A stretch of DNA of 64,000 nucleotides, taken from the NCBI GenBank assembly GCA_019638675.1, contig JAHBTE010000001.1, positions 2,140,605 to 2,204,604 on the forward strand, read 5' to 3'. The translations under genes were made by a program, and so were the position numbers. The notes under the pieces were generated by a model, which was not told the DNA's origin, ran no database searches, and saw only the letters and a program-made list of their open reading frames with translations. Positions 42,579 through 51,215 of the stretch are shown here, one piece after another. Source of the DNA: Fimbriimonadaceae bacterium (GTDB lineage Bacteria > Armatimonadota > Fimbriimonadia > Fimbriimonadales > Fimbriimonadaceae). Positions within the stretch are counted from its first letter, which is position 1. Every line of letters starts with the position of its first letter.

Positions 42579-44402
42579 TTATCCCGGGATTCTTTCCACC
42601 GATTGTTCTGGCAGCACTAAATTGATCAGCGTGTCTCCGGGTTTAGGCTTTGGTTGGTAATCCACAGTTACAGGCGAGAGAACTTTCGCATCGGTGAGAA
42701 CGGCAAGAAGAATTGCACGATCTCCGTACTGTTCTTTAAATTGCTCGTAAGTGAACTCTTTGGAGATATTTGTCGCTTTGACTTTCCCGCCATCGTGAAT
42801 CATTGAATCGATTTCGGCAAAGGTGTACTGCTGGCCAAATAGAGTTCTTTTGGTTAAGCTCTCTGAAATCTCAGATTCATGGCCTTTTTCACCATTCAAG
42901 CGTTTTGATGCAGACAGGTGATAACTGCGCTCTTTAGTGAACTGCGGTCCGTGCTGAACCAAAGCCAAACTGTTGACCTCGTTGTTTGGCGTCATTGCGA
43001 ATATCTTGCCAATACCCTCTAAGTCAGCGTCCTCTAAAGCCTTTTCGGTCAGGATATTGCCCTGAATGACCGGAATTCCTTTTGCTTTTGCTCTCCGTAC
43101 ATGCCCCCAGTTAGTGTCAATCAGTAGCACTGCGATCCCCTTGCTTTTCAGAACTTCGGCTAGATCAATTACAAATTGCGTGGCTCCAACAAATAGAATT
43201 CCCTGCGGGTTGGAATCAGTGAGCTTGAGCCTGCGGGCCAGCGGCAATGCAGTGATTCCGTAGATTAGAACTGTGCCAACGATAACCAAAAATACGTTCG
43301 GCACAAACAGAGCGGCATCCGGGTGGTTAATTTCTTCCAGGCGTAGCGCAAATACCGATGCACTCGCCGCCGCAACGATCCCGCGGGGGGCAAGACAGGC
43401 TAGTAATACTTTTTCGTTAAATTTAAGTTTGCTGAAAATCGTGCTCAGAAATACTGAGATGGGACGCCCCAACAGAATGAGAATGAGTAGGAAGATAACG
43501 CTTTGCGAACCGATCTTTTGAAGTGTTCCTAGTTCGATACGAGCGGCAAGCAAGATGAACAAACTTGAGATGAGAAGAACCTGAAGGTTTTCCTTGAATT
43601 CAAGAACGTGTTCTACATTCACCCATTTTTGGTTTGTCAAGGCGACGCCCATCACTGTTACAGTAAGAAGTCCAGATTCATGCTGAGCCATGTTTGATGC
43701 AGTAAATGAACCAATCACCGTCATTAAAATAAATGGGCTATGCAGGAATTCGGGAATCCAAAATCGCCGCAGGAAAATAACGAGCACAGCGGCAATTCCT
43801 AGTCCGAGACCAAATCCAATTCCGAGAGTGCTGAAAATCGCGCTTGCAACGCCCTGCGGACTAGCGGCGTGGGCACCGAAGCAAACCTCAAAAACAAGAA
43901 CCGCTAGCAAAACACCGACCGGGTCAATAGCAATTCCTTCCCACTTGAGAACGCTGGCGATCGTTTTCTTTGGCCTGATTATCCGCAAGAGCGGCCCAAC
44001 AACGGTTGGTCCGGTAACAACCAAAACTGCTCCAATCAGCGAAGACAACGGCCATCCGAAATCCAAAATATAGTGGGCCGCAAGGGTGGAAATACCCCAA
44101 CTAATCAGCATTCCCAGGATAACTAAGCTGAATATCGTCCCGCCGATCTTTTGAACCTCTTTGAACTTCAGGCTCATTCCGCCTTCAAACAAAATAATGC
44201 CGACCGAGAACTGCACAATCTGCAGCAATAGTTCCTGACCAAAGACTTCATCTGGCTTCATAAAGCCTGTAAACGGTCCGGCGCACAACCCAAAGAAGAG
44301 GAGGAGAAGAATTGCAGGGGTACGAATTCGCCACGCAATCCATTGCGCGCCGATTCCTAATAGAAAAACAGCGGCGAGGGTAATCCCCAAAGTCCCTTCC
44401 AT
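42579..44402 (-). CDS. Cation:proton antiporter with TrkA-N domain (Kef/NhaP type)
   Basis: The 607-residue protein has about twelve membrane segments in 1-400, forming the Na/H exchanger fold. The ion-site motif is IAIDPVGVLLAVLVFE. A cytoplasmic TrkA-N nucleotide-binding domain follows (about 405-520), with the Rossmann start ILFVGATQFVIDLAEVLKSKG and then LLIDTNWGHVRRAKAKG. A tail at about 530-607 may be a TrkA-C-like part. It likely exports K+ or Na+ in exchange for H+ under nucleotide control. The C-terminal side is well conserved. The stop is near the glnA promoter. Confidence 0.88.
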   Translation of the reverse strand: MEGTLGITLAAVFLLGIGAQWIAWRIRTPAILLLLFFGLCAGPFTGFMKPDEVFGQELLLQIVQFSVGIILFEGGMSLKFKEVQKIGGTIFSLVILGMLISWGISTLAAHYILDFGWPLSSLIGAVLVVTGPTVVGPLLRIIRPKKTIASVLKWEGIAIDPVGVLLAVLVFEVCFGAHAASPQGVASAIFSTLGIGFGLGLGIAAVLVIFLRRFWIPEFLHSPFILMTVIGSFTASNMAQHESGLLTVTVMGVALTNQKWVNVEHVLEFKENLQVLLISSLFILLAARIELGTLQKIGSQSVIFLLILILLGRPISVFLSTIFSKLKFNEKVLLACLAPRGIVAAASASVFALRLEEINHPDAALFVPNVFLVIVGTVLIYGITALPLARRLKLTDSNPQGILFVGATQFVIDLAEVLKSKGIAVLLIDTNWGHVRRAKAKGIPVIQGNILTEKALEDADLEGIGKIFAMTPNNEVNSLALVQHGPQFTKERSYHLSASKRLNGEKGHESEISESLTKRTLFGQQYTFAEIDSMIHDGGKVKATNISKEFTYEQFKEQYGDRAILLAVLTDAKVLSPVTVDYQPKPKPGDTLINLVLPEQSVERIPG

Positions 44403-44423
44403 GAGTGTATTAGTATGCCCGGA

Positions 44424-45395
44424 TTACTCCGTGAGTTCCCCGGTTGTCTCCCAATCTGACCAATCGCCTAGGTAGAGAGCTTCTTCTTCTAGCCATACGC
44501 CAAATTTTTTGTGAACCTGGGCGTTCACGTATTCAGCAAGGCGGCGAATTTCACTAGCGGTTGCGCCACCCACGTTGAGAACGAAGTTTGCGTGACGTGC
44601 GCCCACCATCGCTCCGCCAAACCGCTTCCCTTTCAGCCCGCATTGTTCTATAAGATATCCGGCGGGAACAACCCCTGCATCTTTCAGAGGTAATGGGAGT
44701 GATGGTAAAGATGCCGCTAGCTTTGCATCGTTTACATTCTTAAAAAACGATCCTGCGCTTGCCGAGGGTGGTTGCTTACCGATTCTTTGTCGTTGGAATT
44801 CCCGAGCGTCGTCGTAAATTTGTTTTGCATCAGCCCGGTCAAACTTGAGTTTCACGGCTAGCAACGTAATTGAAGGCGGGTTGATTTGCCTGAGGATGGA
44901 ATCACGGTAGCTGAACTGCATGAACTCCGGAGTCAGCCATTCTCGTACTCCATCGCGAACAACTTCTATTTCCGCCAAATAACGGCTGACGTTGCTTCGA
45001 TAGGCACCGGCGTTGCTAACCAATGCCCCGCCGACCGTGCCAGGAATACCGACGGCAAACGATAAGCCTTCTAAGCCAGCCTGCGCCGTTTTGAGGAAGA
45101 GTTCTTGAAGCCCTGCACCGCAGTCAGCAACAACAGTTCCATCGGGTGATATCTGAATCTGGGTGGCTAAATTGACGGTCACCAACCCTGGCACACCCTT
45201 ATCAGAAGGAAGAACGTTGCTTCCCCACCCAAGGATTGTGTGCTTCAGGCCCGTTTGGTAAGCGAACTTAGAAACTTCAGCGAGTGAATCCCTTGATCGG
45301 GCAAAACAAAGTTTAGATGCTCTTCCGCCAGCCTTGAGGGTGGTGAGCAGTTTGAGATCGTACTGCTCGTGAATTTCAATCGCATTACTGGCCAT
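44424..45395 (-). CDS. murB: UDP-N-acetylenolpyruvoylglucosamine reductase
   Basis: The 323-residue protein has the MurB FAD domain with GWGSNVLPSDKGVPGLV and VGIPGTVGGALVSNAGAYRS. The substrate domain has FSYRDSIL and the catalytic SAGSFFKN serine. The final glutamate is in GVWLEEEALYLG. It reduces enolpyruvyl-UDP-GlcNAc to UDP-MurNAc with NADPH in peptidoglycan synthesis. It overlaps tsaB by 11 bp, which suggests coupling. The antiporter gene follows 21 bp downstream. Confidence 0.94.
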   Translation of the reverse strand: MASNAIEIHEQYDLKLLTTLKAGGRASKLCFARSRDSLAEVSKFAYQTGLKHTILGWGSNVLPSDKGVPGLVTVNLATQIQISPDGTVVADCGAGLQELFLKTAQAGLEGLSFAVGIPGTVGGALVSNAGAYRSNVSRYLAEIEVVRDGVREWLTPEFMQFSYRDSILRQINPPSITLLAVKLKFDRADAKQIYDDAREFQRQRIGKQPPSASAGSFFKNVNDAKLAASLPSLPLPLKDAGVVPAGYLIEQCGLKGKRFGGAMVGARHANFVLNVGGATASEIRRLAEYVNAQVHKKFGVWLEEEALYLGDWSDWETTGELTE

Positions 45396-45948
45396 GGGTG
45401 AATGTTTCTCCCATGATGTGAGTTTGCTTAGCGACGCTGATATTTGGCTGAGAAACGTATTTTGGGAGTAAATCTAGCGGACTCACTAGCTTTGGACAAC
45501 GTTCGTCCGGAAGCTCGATGAACAGATTTTGCAAGTCAGCTTCGCTAGCAACTGTGATTCCTTTTTCTGCCGCTTCGCCCGGAGTCATTGTGGTTGGTGC
45601 TTGCTCTGGGATGCGAACATATACTTCTGATTTCTTGCTTGGTATGGCTACAGGTTTGTTTGGGTTAACTAAATCAAATGTACTAACTGCATAGATCGGC
45701 AAAGATAGTAACTCGCCCCACATTTTGGCGAGCGTCAGGCCAACTCGAACGCCAGTAAAGCTCCCTGGGCCGACATCAACGAGGATTTCAGTCGCTTCGT
45801 TCAATTGGTGGCCTGATTCTTCGATCATCGAAAGAATTGCACTAGAAGCCGCTCGTTTGCTTTCAACGGCTTTTCGCCACACCACTTCACCGCCTGAAAA
45901 CCAAGCGACAACCGCATATTGGCCCGATGTCGAAATCGCGAGAATCAC
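45385..45948 (-). CDS. tsaB: tRNA threonylcarbamoyladenosine biosynthesis protein TsaB
   Basis: The 187-residue protein has the ASKHA-type start MILAISTSG and the TsaB signature DVGPGSFTGVRVGLTLAK (about 58-75). It supports the TsaD/TsaE complex that makes t6A37 in tRNAs. It is shorter than the usual 220-230 residues because the second half is reduced. The start overlaps the upstream gene by 4 bp and the stop overlaps murB by 11 bp. It is therefore in a coupled operon of secreted protein, tsaB and murB. Confidence 0.92.
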   Translation of the reverse strand: MILAISTSGQYAVVAWFSGGEVVWRKAVESKRAASSAILSMIEESGHQLNEATEILVDVGPGSFTGVRVGLTLAKMWGELLSLPIYAVSTFDLVNPNKPVAIPSKKSEVYVRIPEQAPTTMTPGEAAEKGITVASEADLQNLFIELPDERCPKLVSPLDLLPKYVSQPNISVAKQTHIMGETFTHGQ

Positions 45949-46967
45949 TCAGGGGCTACCGCAGTGAGTTGATAGAGTTCGGCAAGTGCATCTTTGGCCT
46001 TTTCGTAGTCGGCAGGCGTTCCGCTCCATTCTAGGGTGTAGAAGTAGCCGCCAGACCAACCGTAAACGATCCATTGGAACTCCTCGTAATCACCAACTGC
46101 ACCGGTTCGGGTCATCACCGACCCTTTGAACCCAGCCTTTGTGTACTTAGGTTCAGTTTCTTTCCGGCTGACTACGGCATTGATTCGATTCAATGCGCCG
46201 CCACAAACTTTCAGCCATGCAGAACGAGCAACACGTTCGTCGCCGATTCCATGGGTAACGGTTACCTTTGTGGATTCCCGCGTCAATGAATCATCTTTAA
46301 AGCTCCAGGTGGTTGGGAAAAACATCATCAATCCGCTGGATTGGTCGATCTTCACTTTTGCCTCCCCACGCACAGATTTATCGGGCTTATTAGTTGGTGG
46401 AGCGATAACCTGCACATTTGAATCTCCCCCAGAAGTGTTAACTGGCACGTTTGTGGTGGTTCCACCGTTTGGCACGTTGGGCAACACCCCAGAAATCGTA
46501 TTTGAAGTCAGCAAAACATTTGTCCAAATGCTTTCTGCCTGGGCAGCTACGCTTTCGTTCGCGTTGAGGCGGAACAACATTTTGTCCTGGCGGGCGCTGT
46601 ATAGCAACCCTGTGACAATGATTTGGGGCTCAGCCTTGGCTGTGTCTCGAACTCTGAGAAGCAGAAGCGGAACTCCAAGCAACTCTTCTTCCCACTGCTT
46701 GAGAACTTGGCGATAGTTGTTTTCGTTGACTTCCCGGTTAACAGTTTGCCAGTGATCCTTTGGATAGTTCATCTGGGTAACCATCACCTGAACGGTGACT
46801 GGCTTCCCTTCAATTTCAAACGAAAACTCATCGTAAAGGCGATCTTTTTTTAGTTTCCAGTCGGCGGGATAGCTAAATTTGAGGTCAGTTGGTTTACTTT
46901 CATAAACCTTGACATCAGTTGCCTGAAATGCCAACAACGTTGCAATAAAAGGGATCACCATAACCAA
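45945..46967 (-). CDS. Exported protein with two similar beta domains, unknown
   Basis: The 340-residue protein has a signal peptide (MVIPFIATLLAF after an internal ATG). It has two halves that resemble each other: FSYPADWKLKKDRLYDEF near the start and MMFFPTTWSFKDDSLTRES near 210-230. The PsbP-like pattern (a beta-sheet with a W and K/R-rich motif) is likely. A Thr/Gly/Asn/Pro-rich linker joins the halves. The listed TTG start could instead be ATG 46961. It heads the operon with tsaB and murB, so it may be involved in the envelope. Confidence 0.7.
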   Translation of the reverse strand: MVMVIPFIATLLAFQATDVKVYESKPTDLKFSYPADWKLKKDRLYDEFSFEIEGKPVTVQVMVTQMNYPKDHWQTVNREVNENNYRQVLKQWEEELLGVPLLLLRVRDTAKAEPQIIVTGLLYSARQDKMLFRLNANESVAAQAESIWTNVLLTSNTISGVLPNVPNGGTTTNVPVNTSGGDSNVQVIAPPTNKPDKSVRGEAKVKIDQSSGLMMFFPTTWSFKDDSLTRESTKVTVTHGIGDERVARSAWLKVCGGALNRINAVVSRKETEPKYTKAGFKGSVMTRTGAVGDYEEFQWIVYGWSGGYFYTLEWSGTPADYEKAKDALAELYQLTAVAPE

Positions 46968-47071
46968 TTCAATTCCTTAATGGTTCAAGACGCGTCATGC
47001 ACGGGCGACGCTTCGCGCAGGCTGACCATTGGGCCAAACTCACGCTACCTCAGATGGGTAGTCTTACCGGA

Positions 47072-48016
47072 ATGGCCCTAGGTTATCACATGGAGCAAGA
47101 GATCCGGCAGCAACCGGATGTACTCGCAAGCAATGCTGATCGGTATCTCGTGGAGCTGAAACAATATCTGCAAGGCAAGTCTTTCGATATGGTGCTCCTC
47201 GCTGCCCGTGGAAGCAGTGATAATGCGGCGTTGTTTGCGCGATACCTAATCGAAATACATCTAAAAATCCCGGTCAGTCTTGCGGCCCCCTCTGTCATTA
47301 CCAAGCACAAGAGCCAAATTCGCTATCCAAAGTGTTTAGCAGTGGGAATCAGTCAATCGGGCGCTGCTCCGGATGTGAGTGAAGTCATCGCCTACATGAA
47401 AAGTCAGGGGCACGACACGCTTGCAATCACAAATACATCTGGTAGCCGGCTTTCAAATGAAGCCGACCACACCCTTCTGCTCGAATCCGGAATTGAAAAC
47501 AGCATCGCGGCAACAAAGACGTATTCCGCTTCCCTGCTGGCATTAGCTCAGATGGTGCGGGCGATGGGCGGAGAATTGGGATCAATCCAATTGCCAGATA
47601 ATGATTGGCTAGAGAAAGTGCACGATGAAGCTCTTGCGAATAGTGGTCACGTCGTCAGGTCGTCGCCGATATTCTCGCTTGGCCGGGGATACAGTTATTG
47701 CACAGCGGTAGAAACCGCTCTTAAACTCATGGAGTGCGCGTTGATTGCAGCAAAAAGTTACAGCATCGCGGACTTTCATCACGGACCAAAAGCTTTGGCA
47801 AACCCGGCGACTGCTTGCATCTTGTACGGCGAAGTGCCGGATGACCTCGCGGCTACGGGTGCAACCGTGATTTCGGCGCCTTCGGCAGATGTTGGGGTGT
47901 GGGCGCCCCTCTGGAACATCCAGTTCGGTCAATGGCTTGCCTTGCTTGCGGCAAGAGCAAGAGGAATTGACCCGGATCGCGCTCAGAATCTGAAAAAGGT
48001 TACGGAAACACTCTAG
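47072..48016 (+). CDS. SIS-domain sugar isomerase (GlmS C-terminal-like)
   Basis: The protein has two SIS domains, with AARGSSDNAALFARYLIE (first) and SYCTAVETALKLMECALIAAK (second). It also has the ISQSGAAPDVSEV motif and DFHHGPKAL, both typical of GlmS-type isomerases and AgaS-like proteins. Without a glutaminase domain it may be a sugar-phosphate isomerase/deaminase or a binding protein. The start is uncertain. I give ATG 47072 because TAGTCT lies 7 nt before it and MALGYHMEQEIRQQPD fits the family N-terminus, but the frame is open from 46997. Confidence 0.78.
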   Translation: MALGYHMEQEIRQQPDVLASNADRYLVELKQYLQGKSFDMVLLAARGSSDNAALFARYLIEIHLKIPVSLAAPSVITKHKSQIRYPKCLAVGISQSGAAPDVSEVIAYMKSQGHDTLAITNTSGSRLSNEADHTLLLESGIENSIAATKTYSASLLALAQMVRAMGGELGSIQLPDNDWLEKVHDEALANSGHVVRSSPIFSLGRGYSYCTAVETALKLMECALIAAKSYSIADFHHGPKALANPATACILYGEVPDDLAATGATVISAPSADVGVWAPLWNIQFGQWLALLAARARGIDPDRAQNLKKVTETL

Positions 48017-48966
48017 AGCGGTGCCTCTACAGGGTCGCCCACTGGTTCCTTCACGTCATATCCCAGTGACTGCAGAATCTTTGCCGCAATAAAGCTCACC
48101 AACTGCATATTGCTTCCCTTCTGAGTGAAAATCGTAATTGCGAACTCCCGACCATCGGGCATCACAAGCCAAGCCGAATCGTGTCTTTGTTTAGTCACCC
48201 ATCCAGCTTTTGAATATAATTTCGTGCCTTTTGGGATCACGCGGCCAATATATGCTCTGGCTTGGTCGTCTGCTTTGTCAAAATCGTCCTGAGGATTGGC
48301 TCTATTCAGGAGCGATTTCATCCATTCATTACGCTCTTTGTTCCAATGCCGATTGAGCGCAATATCTGCCATCAGACGGCTACAGGCATCGGCGCAAAGT
48401 GAATTGCGGTTCGTATACTTTTCACCGACCCACTGCGCTTCGCGTCCATAGGGGCCTTCATTGTAAGTTCTTTGAACCGCGTTGATTTTTGGATAATTTA
48501 GGGATTCAAACCAACGATTGACAGCACTGCGTTTTTCGCCAAATTCTTTTAGTTCTTCATCAGATAATTCTGGGCCAGGAGTGGTGCCGCAGATTTTGTC
48601 AACCATATAGCCCGTTGCATCGTTGTTCGAGTCCACGATCATATCCCGGGCCGCCCGTTGTATTTCGTCTGACAAAGTGATTTCACCCGAATCTAGCAGG
48701 TGTGCCGCATAAGCTAAAAAGAACATCTTGACAACGCTCGCCGGATACATCTGCTGATCTCCCCGGAATCCTCCGCTCACCCAACTGTTTTCTGATCTAT
48801 TGATTTCGAAAATCGAAATACTGGCGTCCTCAACTTTGAGCGAATCATTGGGAAATTTTTGTTGGGCCGAGGCAAAGGCACTTTCGGCAATCTGATCCAA
48901 GTCACTGGGGAGGGTGTTCATTGTTCGGTTCGAAAACAGTACGGTTGCGGCAACTGTTGCAAGCAT
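48013..48966 (-). CDS. Class-A-beta-lactamase-like serine hydrolase
   Basis: The 317-residue protein has a signal-like start (MLATVAATVLF) and the class A fold. It contains SxxK in PASVVKMF (about 76), SxN in DSNNDATGYM, and KAG in SKAGWV at the position of KTG. The alanine in place of threonine and the lack of a clear Glu166 loop make true beta-lactamase activity uncertain. It may be a peptidoglycan-interacting enzyme. TAATTT lies 8 nt before ATG. The divergent flavoprotein gene starts 33 bp away. Confidence 0.78.
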   Translation of the reverse strand: MLATVAATVLFSNRTMNTLPSDLDQIAESAFASAQQKFPNDSLKVEDASISIFEINRSENSWVSGGFRGDQQMYPASVVKMFFLAYAAHLLDSGEITLSDEIQRAARDMIVDSNNDATGYMVDKICGTTPGPELSDEELKEFGEKRSAVNRWFESLNYPKINAVQRTYNEGPYGREAQWVGEKYTNRNSLCADACSRLMADIALNRHWNKERNEWMKSLLNRANPQDDFDKADDQARAYIGRVIPKGTKLYSKAGWVTKQRHDSAWLVMPDGREFAITIFTQKGSNMQLVSFIAAKILQSLGYDVKEPVGDPVEAPL

Positions 48967-48974
48967 CTTGCCCG

Positions 48975-48980
48975 AAATTA
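48975..48980 (-). promoter_or_regulatory. -10 box TAATTT for the beta-lactamase-like gene
   Basis: TAATTT on the minus strand ends 8 nt before ATG 48966. It lies just beside the -10 box of the divergent gene, so the two promoters overlap. Confidence 0.4.
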
Positions 48981-48985
48981 CCTGG

Positions 48986-48991
48986 TAGATT
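48986..48991 (+). promoter_or_regulatory. -10 box TAGATT for the IYD-like gene
   Basis: TAGATT ends 7 nt before ATG 48999. No ribosome site is present, so the mRNA is probably leaderless. Confidence 0.5.
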
Positions 48992-48998
48992 TGCCTCT

Positions 48999-49670
48999 AT
49001 GCCCGCCGACCACAAATTTGTTTCCTACCAACCGGAGCGCAAGCCAGCTGAGGAAACTTTGCGGATCATCAAGAGTGATTATGAGGTAGCCGATGCAAGA
49101 AGGACGGTTCGGCATTTTTCGAACGATCCTGTGCCTCAGGAAGTCATCGAAACTGCAATCAGGATCGCTGGTACAGCTCCGAGCGGTGCACATCGCCAAC
49201 CTTGGCATTTTGTTGCGATCAGCGATGCAACAATTAAGGAGCAGATACGTGAAGCGGCAGAACAGGAAGAACGCGAATTTTATTCCCGCCGGGCGACTCC
49301 CGAATGGCTCGAAGCTTTGGCTCCGCTCGGTACAGATTTCGTCAAAGAGCACATCGTTACCGCCCCTTGGTTGATCGTTGTGTTCCGGCGTGATTACGAT
49401 GTGTTAGAAGACGGCACTCGGCAAAAAAACTATTACATGACGGAAAGCGTTGGCATAGCGGTCGGATTTTTGATTCAGGCATTGCACCGGGCCGGACTTG
49501 CCACACTCACTCACACGCCAGCGCCGATGAACTTCCTGCGTGATATTTGCCAGCGACCAGCGCACGAAAAACCGTTTGTTCTGATGCCTGTCGGTTATCC
49601 TCACCCTGATTGTTTAGTCCCCGACTTAGAACGGAAACCGTTGAACGAAATTAGTGACTTCCTTCTATGA
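48999..49670 (+). CDS. Nitroreductase-fold flavoprotein resembling iodotyrosine deiodinase
   Basis: The 223-residue protein has the IYD pattern. It contains ARRTVRHFSNDPVPQEVI, AGTAPSGAHRQPWHF (FMN contacts), and the substrate lid with Glu91, Tyr95 and Lys116. The spacings (4 and 21) equal those of human IYD Glu157, Tyr161 and Lys182. The C-terminal RPAHEKPFVLMPVGYP and PDLERKPLNEI also match. IYD reductively removes halogens from halotyrosines, so this is a dehalogenase candidate and not a generic nitroreductase. The start ATG 48999 is supported by TAGATT 7 nt upstream. Confidence 0.85.
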   Translation: MPADHKFVSYQPERKPAEETLRIIKSDYEVADARRTVRHFSNDPVPQEVIETAIRIAGTAPSGAHRQPWHFVAISDATIKEQIREAAEQEEREFYSRRATPEWLEALAPLGTDFVKEHIVTAPWLIVVFRRDYDVLEDGTRQKNYYMTESVGIAVGFLIQALHRAGLATLTHTPAPMNFLRDICQRPAHEKPFVLMPVGYPHPDCLVPDLERKPLNEISDFLL

Positions 49671-50570
49671 CCAGGGTTCGTAGTAAACGTAGCCTGACCG
49701 CATACCTATCAAGAATCCTTCGCCTGTTTTCAGGGCAGTGAGAGTCAGAGCGAAGTCGTCTTGAAAAGCGATTTCGCGGTTAATCGAACCGTCGATTGAC
49801 CTAAGGAGCACATTACGTTCCGTGAGATGAGCTATTTCGCTACCGAATTGATCCACCGCGATAACAGGCAAGCCACCCGGTACCTCAAACTCAAATTTAA
49901 GGTCGTTCGTTTTCGTGTCAAAGCATAGTAAACGGCTATCAGACCGAGCAACCAGCGTAGAGCCGTCTCCACTCAACCCAAGACCGTAACAGCGAGCGTG
50001 AGCAATACTTTTTACGTTTCCTGCCAGCAATTGCCGATCCCAGCAATAAATGTGATTTCCATCCGAACCATAAACGCTTTCGATTTCTGGCTGAGAAACC
50101 AAAAACTTTGGCGCATGGTTAAAGTATCCAGTTTCAATAACCCGTGCTTTACGATCCAGCATCGTCATTTCTCCGCTGGAGTAGGTGATGACGATGTTCT
50201 CGTCATCTGTTAGATATGTGCCTTGCGGAATGCTTGGGAGGAATCCCCAAAGTCTGCGTTGCTGATAATCCCAAGCGATGTCTGCAGCGTTCGTGTTAAT
50301 CGCCAACACATCTACTGAAGTGGCGCAGTAGGTAAGGTCGCCTGACTTCCCGAGGCTCAGCATCTGGAGTTCTGCCTCCGCTTTGTTTTTCATGCGGATT
50401 GGTTGAACATCAAATTCACTTACCAAATCACGATTGGCAAATACGGCGACTTCACCACTCCGTGCTCCACAGGCGATGATTTGACCATTCGGGCTAGATG
50501 CAATCGTCCGAACTCCGCCTGGTAGCCGGTAGTTGAAATAGGGGGCCGCTAAACTAGGGGAAACTGCCAT
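49665..50570 (-). CDS. Beta-propeller (WD40/PQQ-like) protein, unknown
   Basis: The 301-residue soluble protein has about seven blades of roughly 40 residues. Strands such as VRTIASSPNGQIIACG, NIVITYSSGEMTMLD and YGLGLSGDGSTLVAR show an IAxSxxGxxLA rhythm. There is no signal peptide, catalytic motif or clear family. It may be a scaffold or a ligand sensor. It converges on the IYD-like gene with a 6 bp overlap. Confidence 0.6.
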   Translation of the reverse strand: MAVSPSLAAPYFNYRLPGGVRTIASSPNGQIIACGARSGEVAVFANRDLVSEFDVQPIRMKNKAEAELQMLSLGKSGDLTYCATSVDVLAINTNAADIAWDYQQRRLWGFLPSIPQGTYLTDDENIVITYSSGEMTMLDRKARVIETGYFNHAPKFLVSQPEIESVYGSDGNHIYCWDRQLLAGNVKSIAHARCYGLGLSGDGSTLVARSDSRLLCFDTKTNDLKFEFEVPGGLPVIAVDQFGSEIAHLTERNVLLRSIDGSINREIAFQDDFALTLTALKTGEGFLIGMRSGYVYYEPWS

Positions 50571-50594
50571 TTACACCATTGATATACATCAAGT

Positions 50595-50600
50595 TATAAT
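50595..50600 (+). promoter_or_regulatory. -10 box TATAAT for the GNAT gene
   Basis: TATAAT ends 6 nt before GTG 50607. This favours GTG over the TTG one codon earlier. Confidence 0.55.
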
Positions 50601-50606
50601 AATTTG

Positions 50607-51215
50607 GTGCCAGAGTTTGAAGTAAGGCTCGCAAATCCATCGGATATTGCGGGCATAGTGGCTCTGCAAAGAGATTGCTTTCCGCCGCCTTTCCCCGATG
50701 ATCTCCTCTGGCAACCTGAGCACATCATTAGCCACCTGCAAAGGTTTCGTGAAGGCCAATTTGTTGCTGCCCAAGAAAGCAAAATTATCGCAAGCTGCAC
50801 TAATATCCTGGTGAGTGAGCAAACCTGGAACGCTCATCTTGACTGGGAATCGCTGACGGGCGGGCTTTCACTCAAACGTCACAACCCGCTTGGCACAGTG
50901 ATGTACGGGATTGACATCAGTGTTCATCCAAAGTTCAGGGGACAAGGCATAGCACGTAGCCTATATCTGGCCAGAATTGACCTTACACGGGAGAAAGGAT
51001 GGCACTACGCAACTGTTTGCCGTCTTCCAGGATTTTCTAGGTCTGGCGTAAAAACAACCGCCGAATATGCGGAAAAGGTTGTTGCGGGTGAGTTAAAAGA
51101 TCGAACCCTTACCCCGCTTCTTAAGATCGGTCTCACTTACTGTGGACTTATATCTGGTTACATGGAAGACCCCGAGTCGGATAACACTGGGGCGATTCTC
51201 CGATGGATTCCATAA
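50607..51215 (+). CDS. GNAT acetyltransferase paired with a nitrilase gene
   Basis: The 202-residue protein has the GNAT acetyl-CoA motif DISVHPKFRGQGIARSLY and a C-terminal helix. In many bacteria such a domain is fused to a carbon-nitrogen hydrolase in one polypeptide of about 510 residues (YhcX-like). Here the two parts are separate genes that overlap by 13 bp, so translation is coupled. The target is unknown. GTG 50607 is chosen because TATAAT lies 6 nt before it. Confidence 0.85.
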   Translation: MPEFEVRLANPSDIAGIVALQRDCFPPPFPDDLLWQPEHIISHLQRFREGQFVAAQESKIIASCTNILVSEQTWNAHLDWESLTGGLSLKRHNPLGTVMYGIDISVHPKFRGQGIARSLYLARIDLTREKGWHYATVCRLPGFSRSGVKTTAEYAEKVVAGELKDRTLTPLLKIGLTYCGLISGYMEDPESDNTGAILRWIP

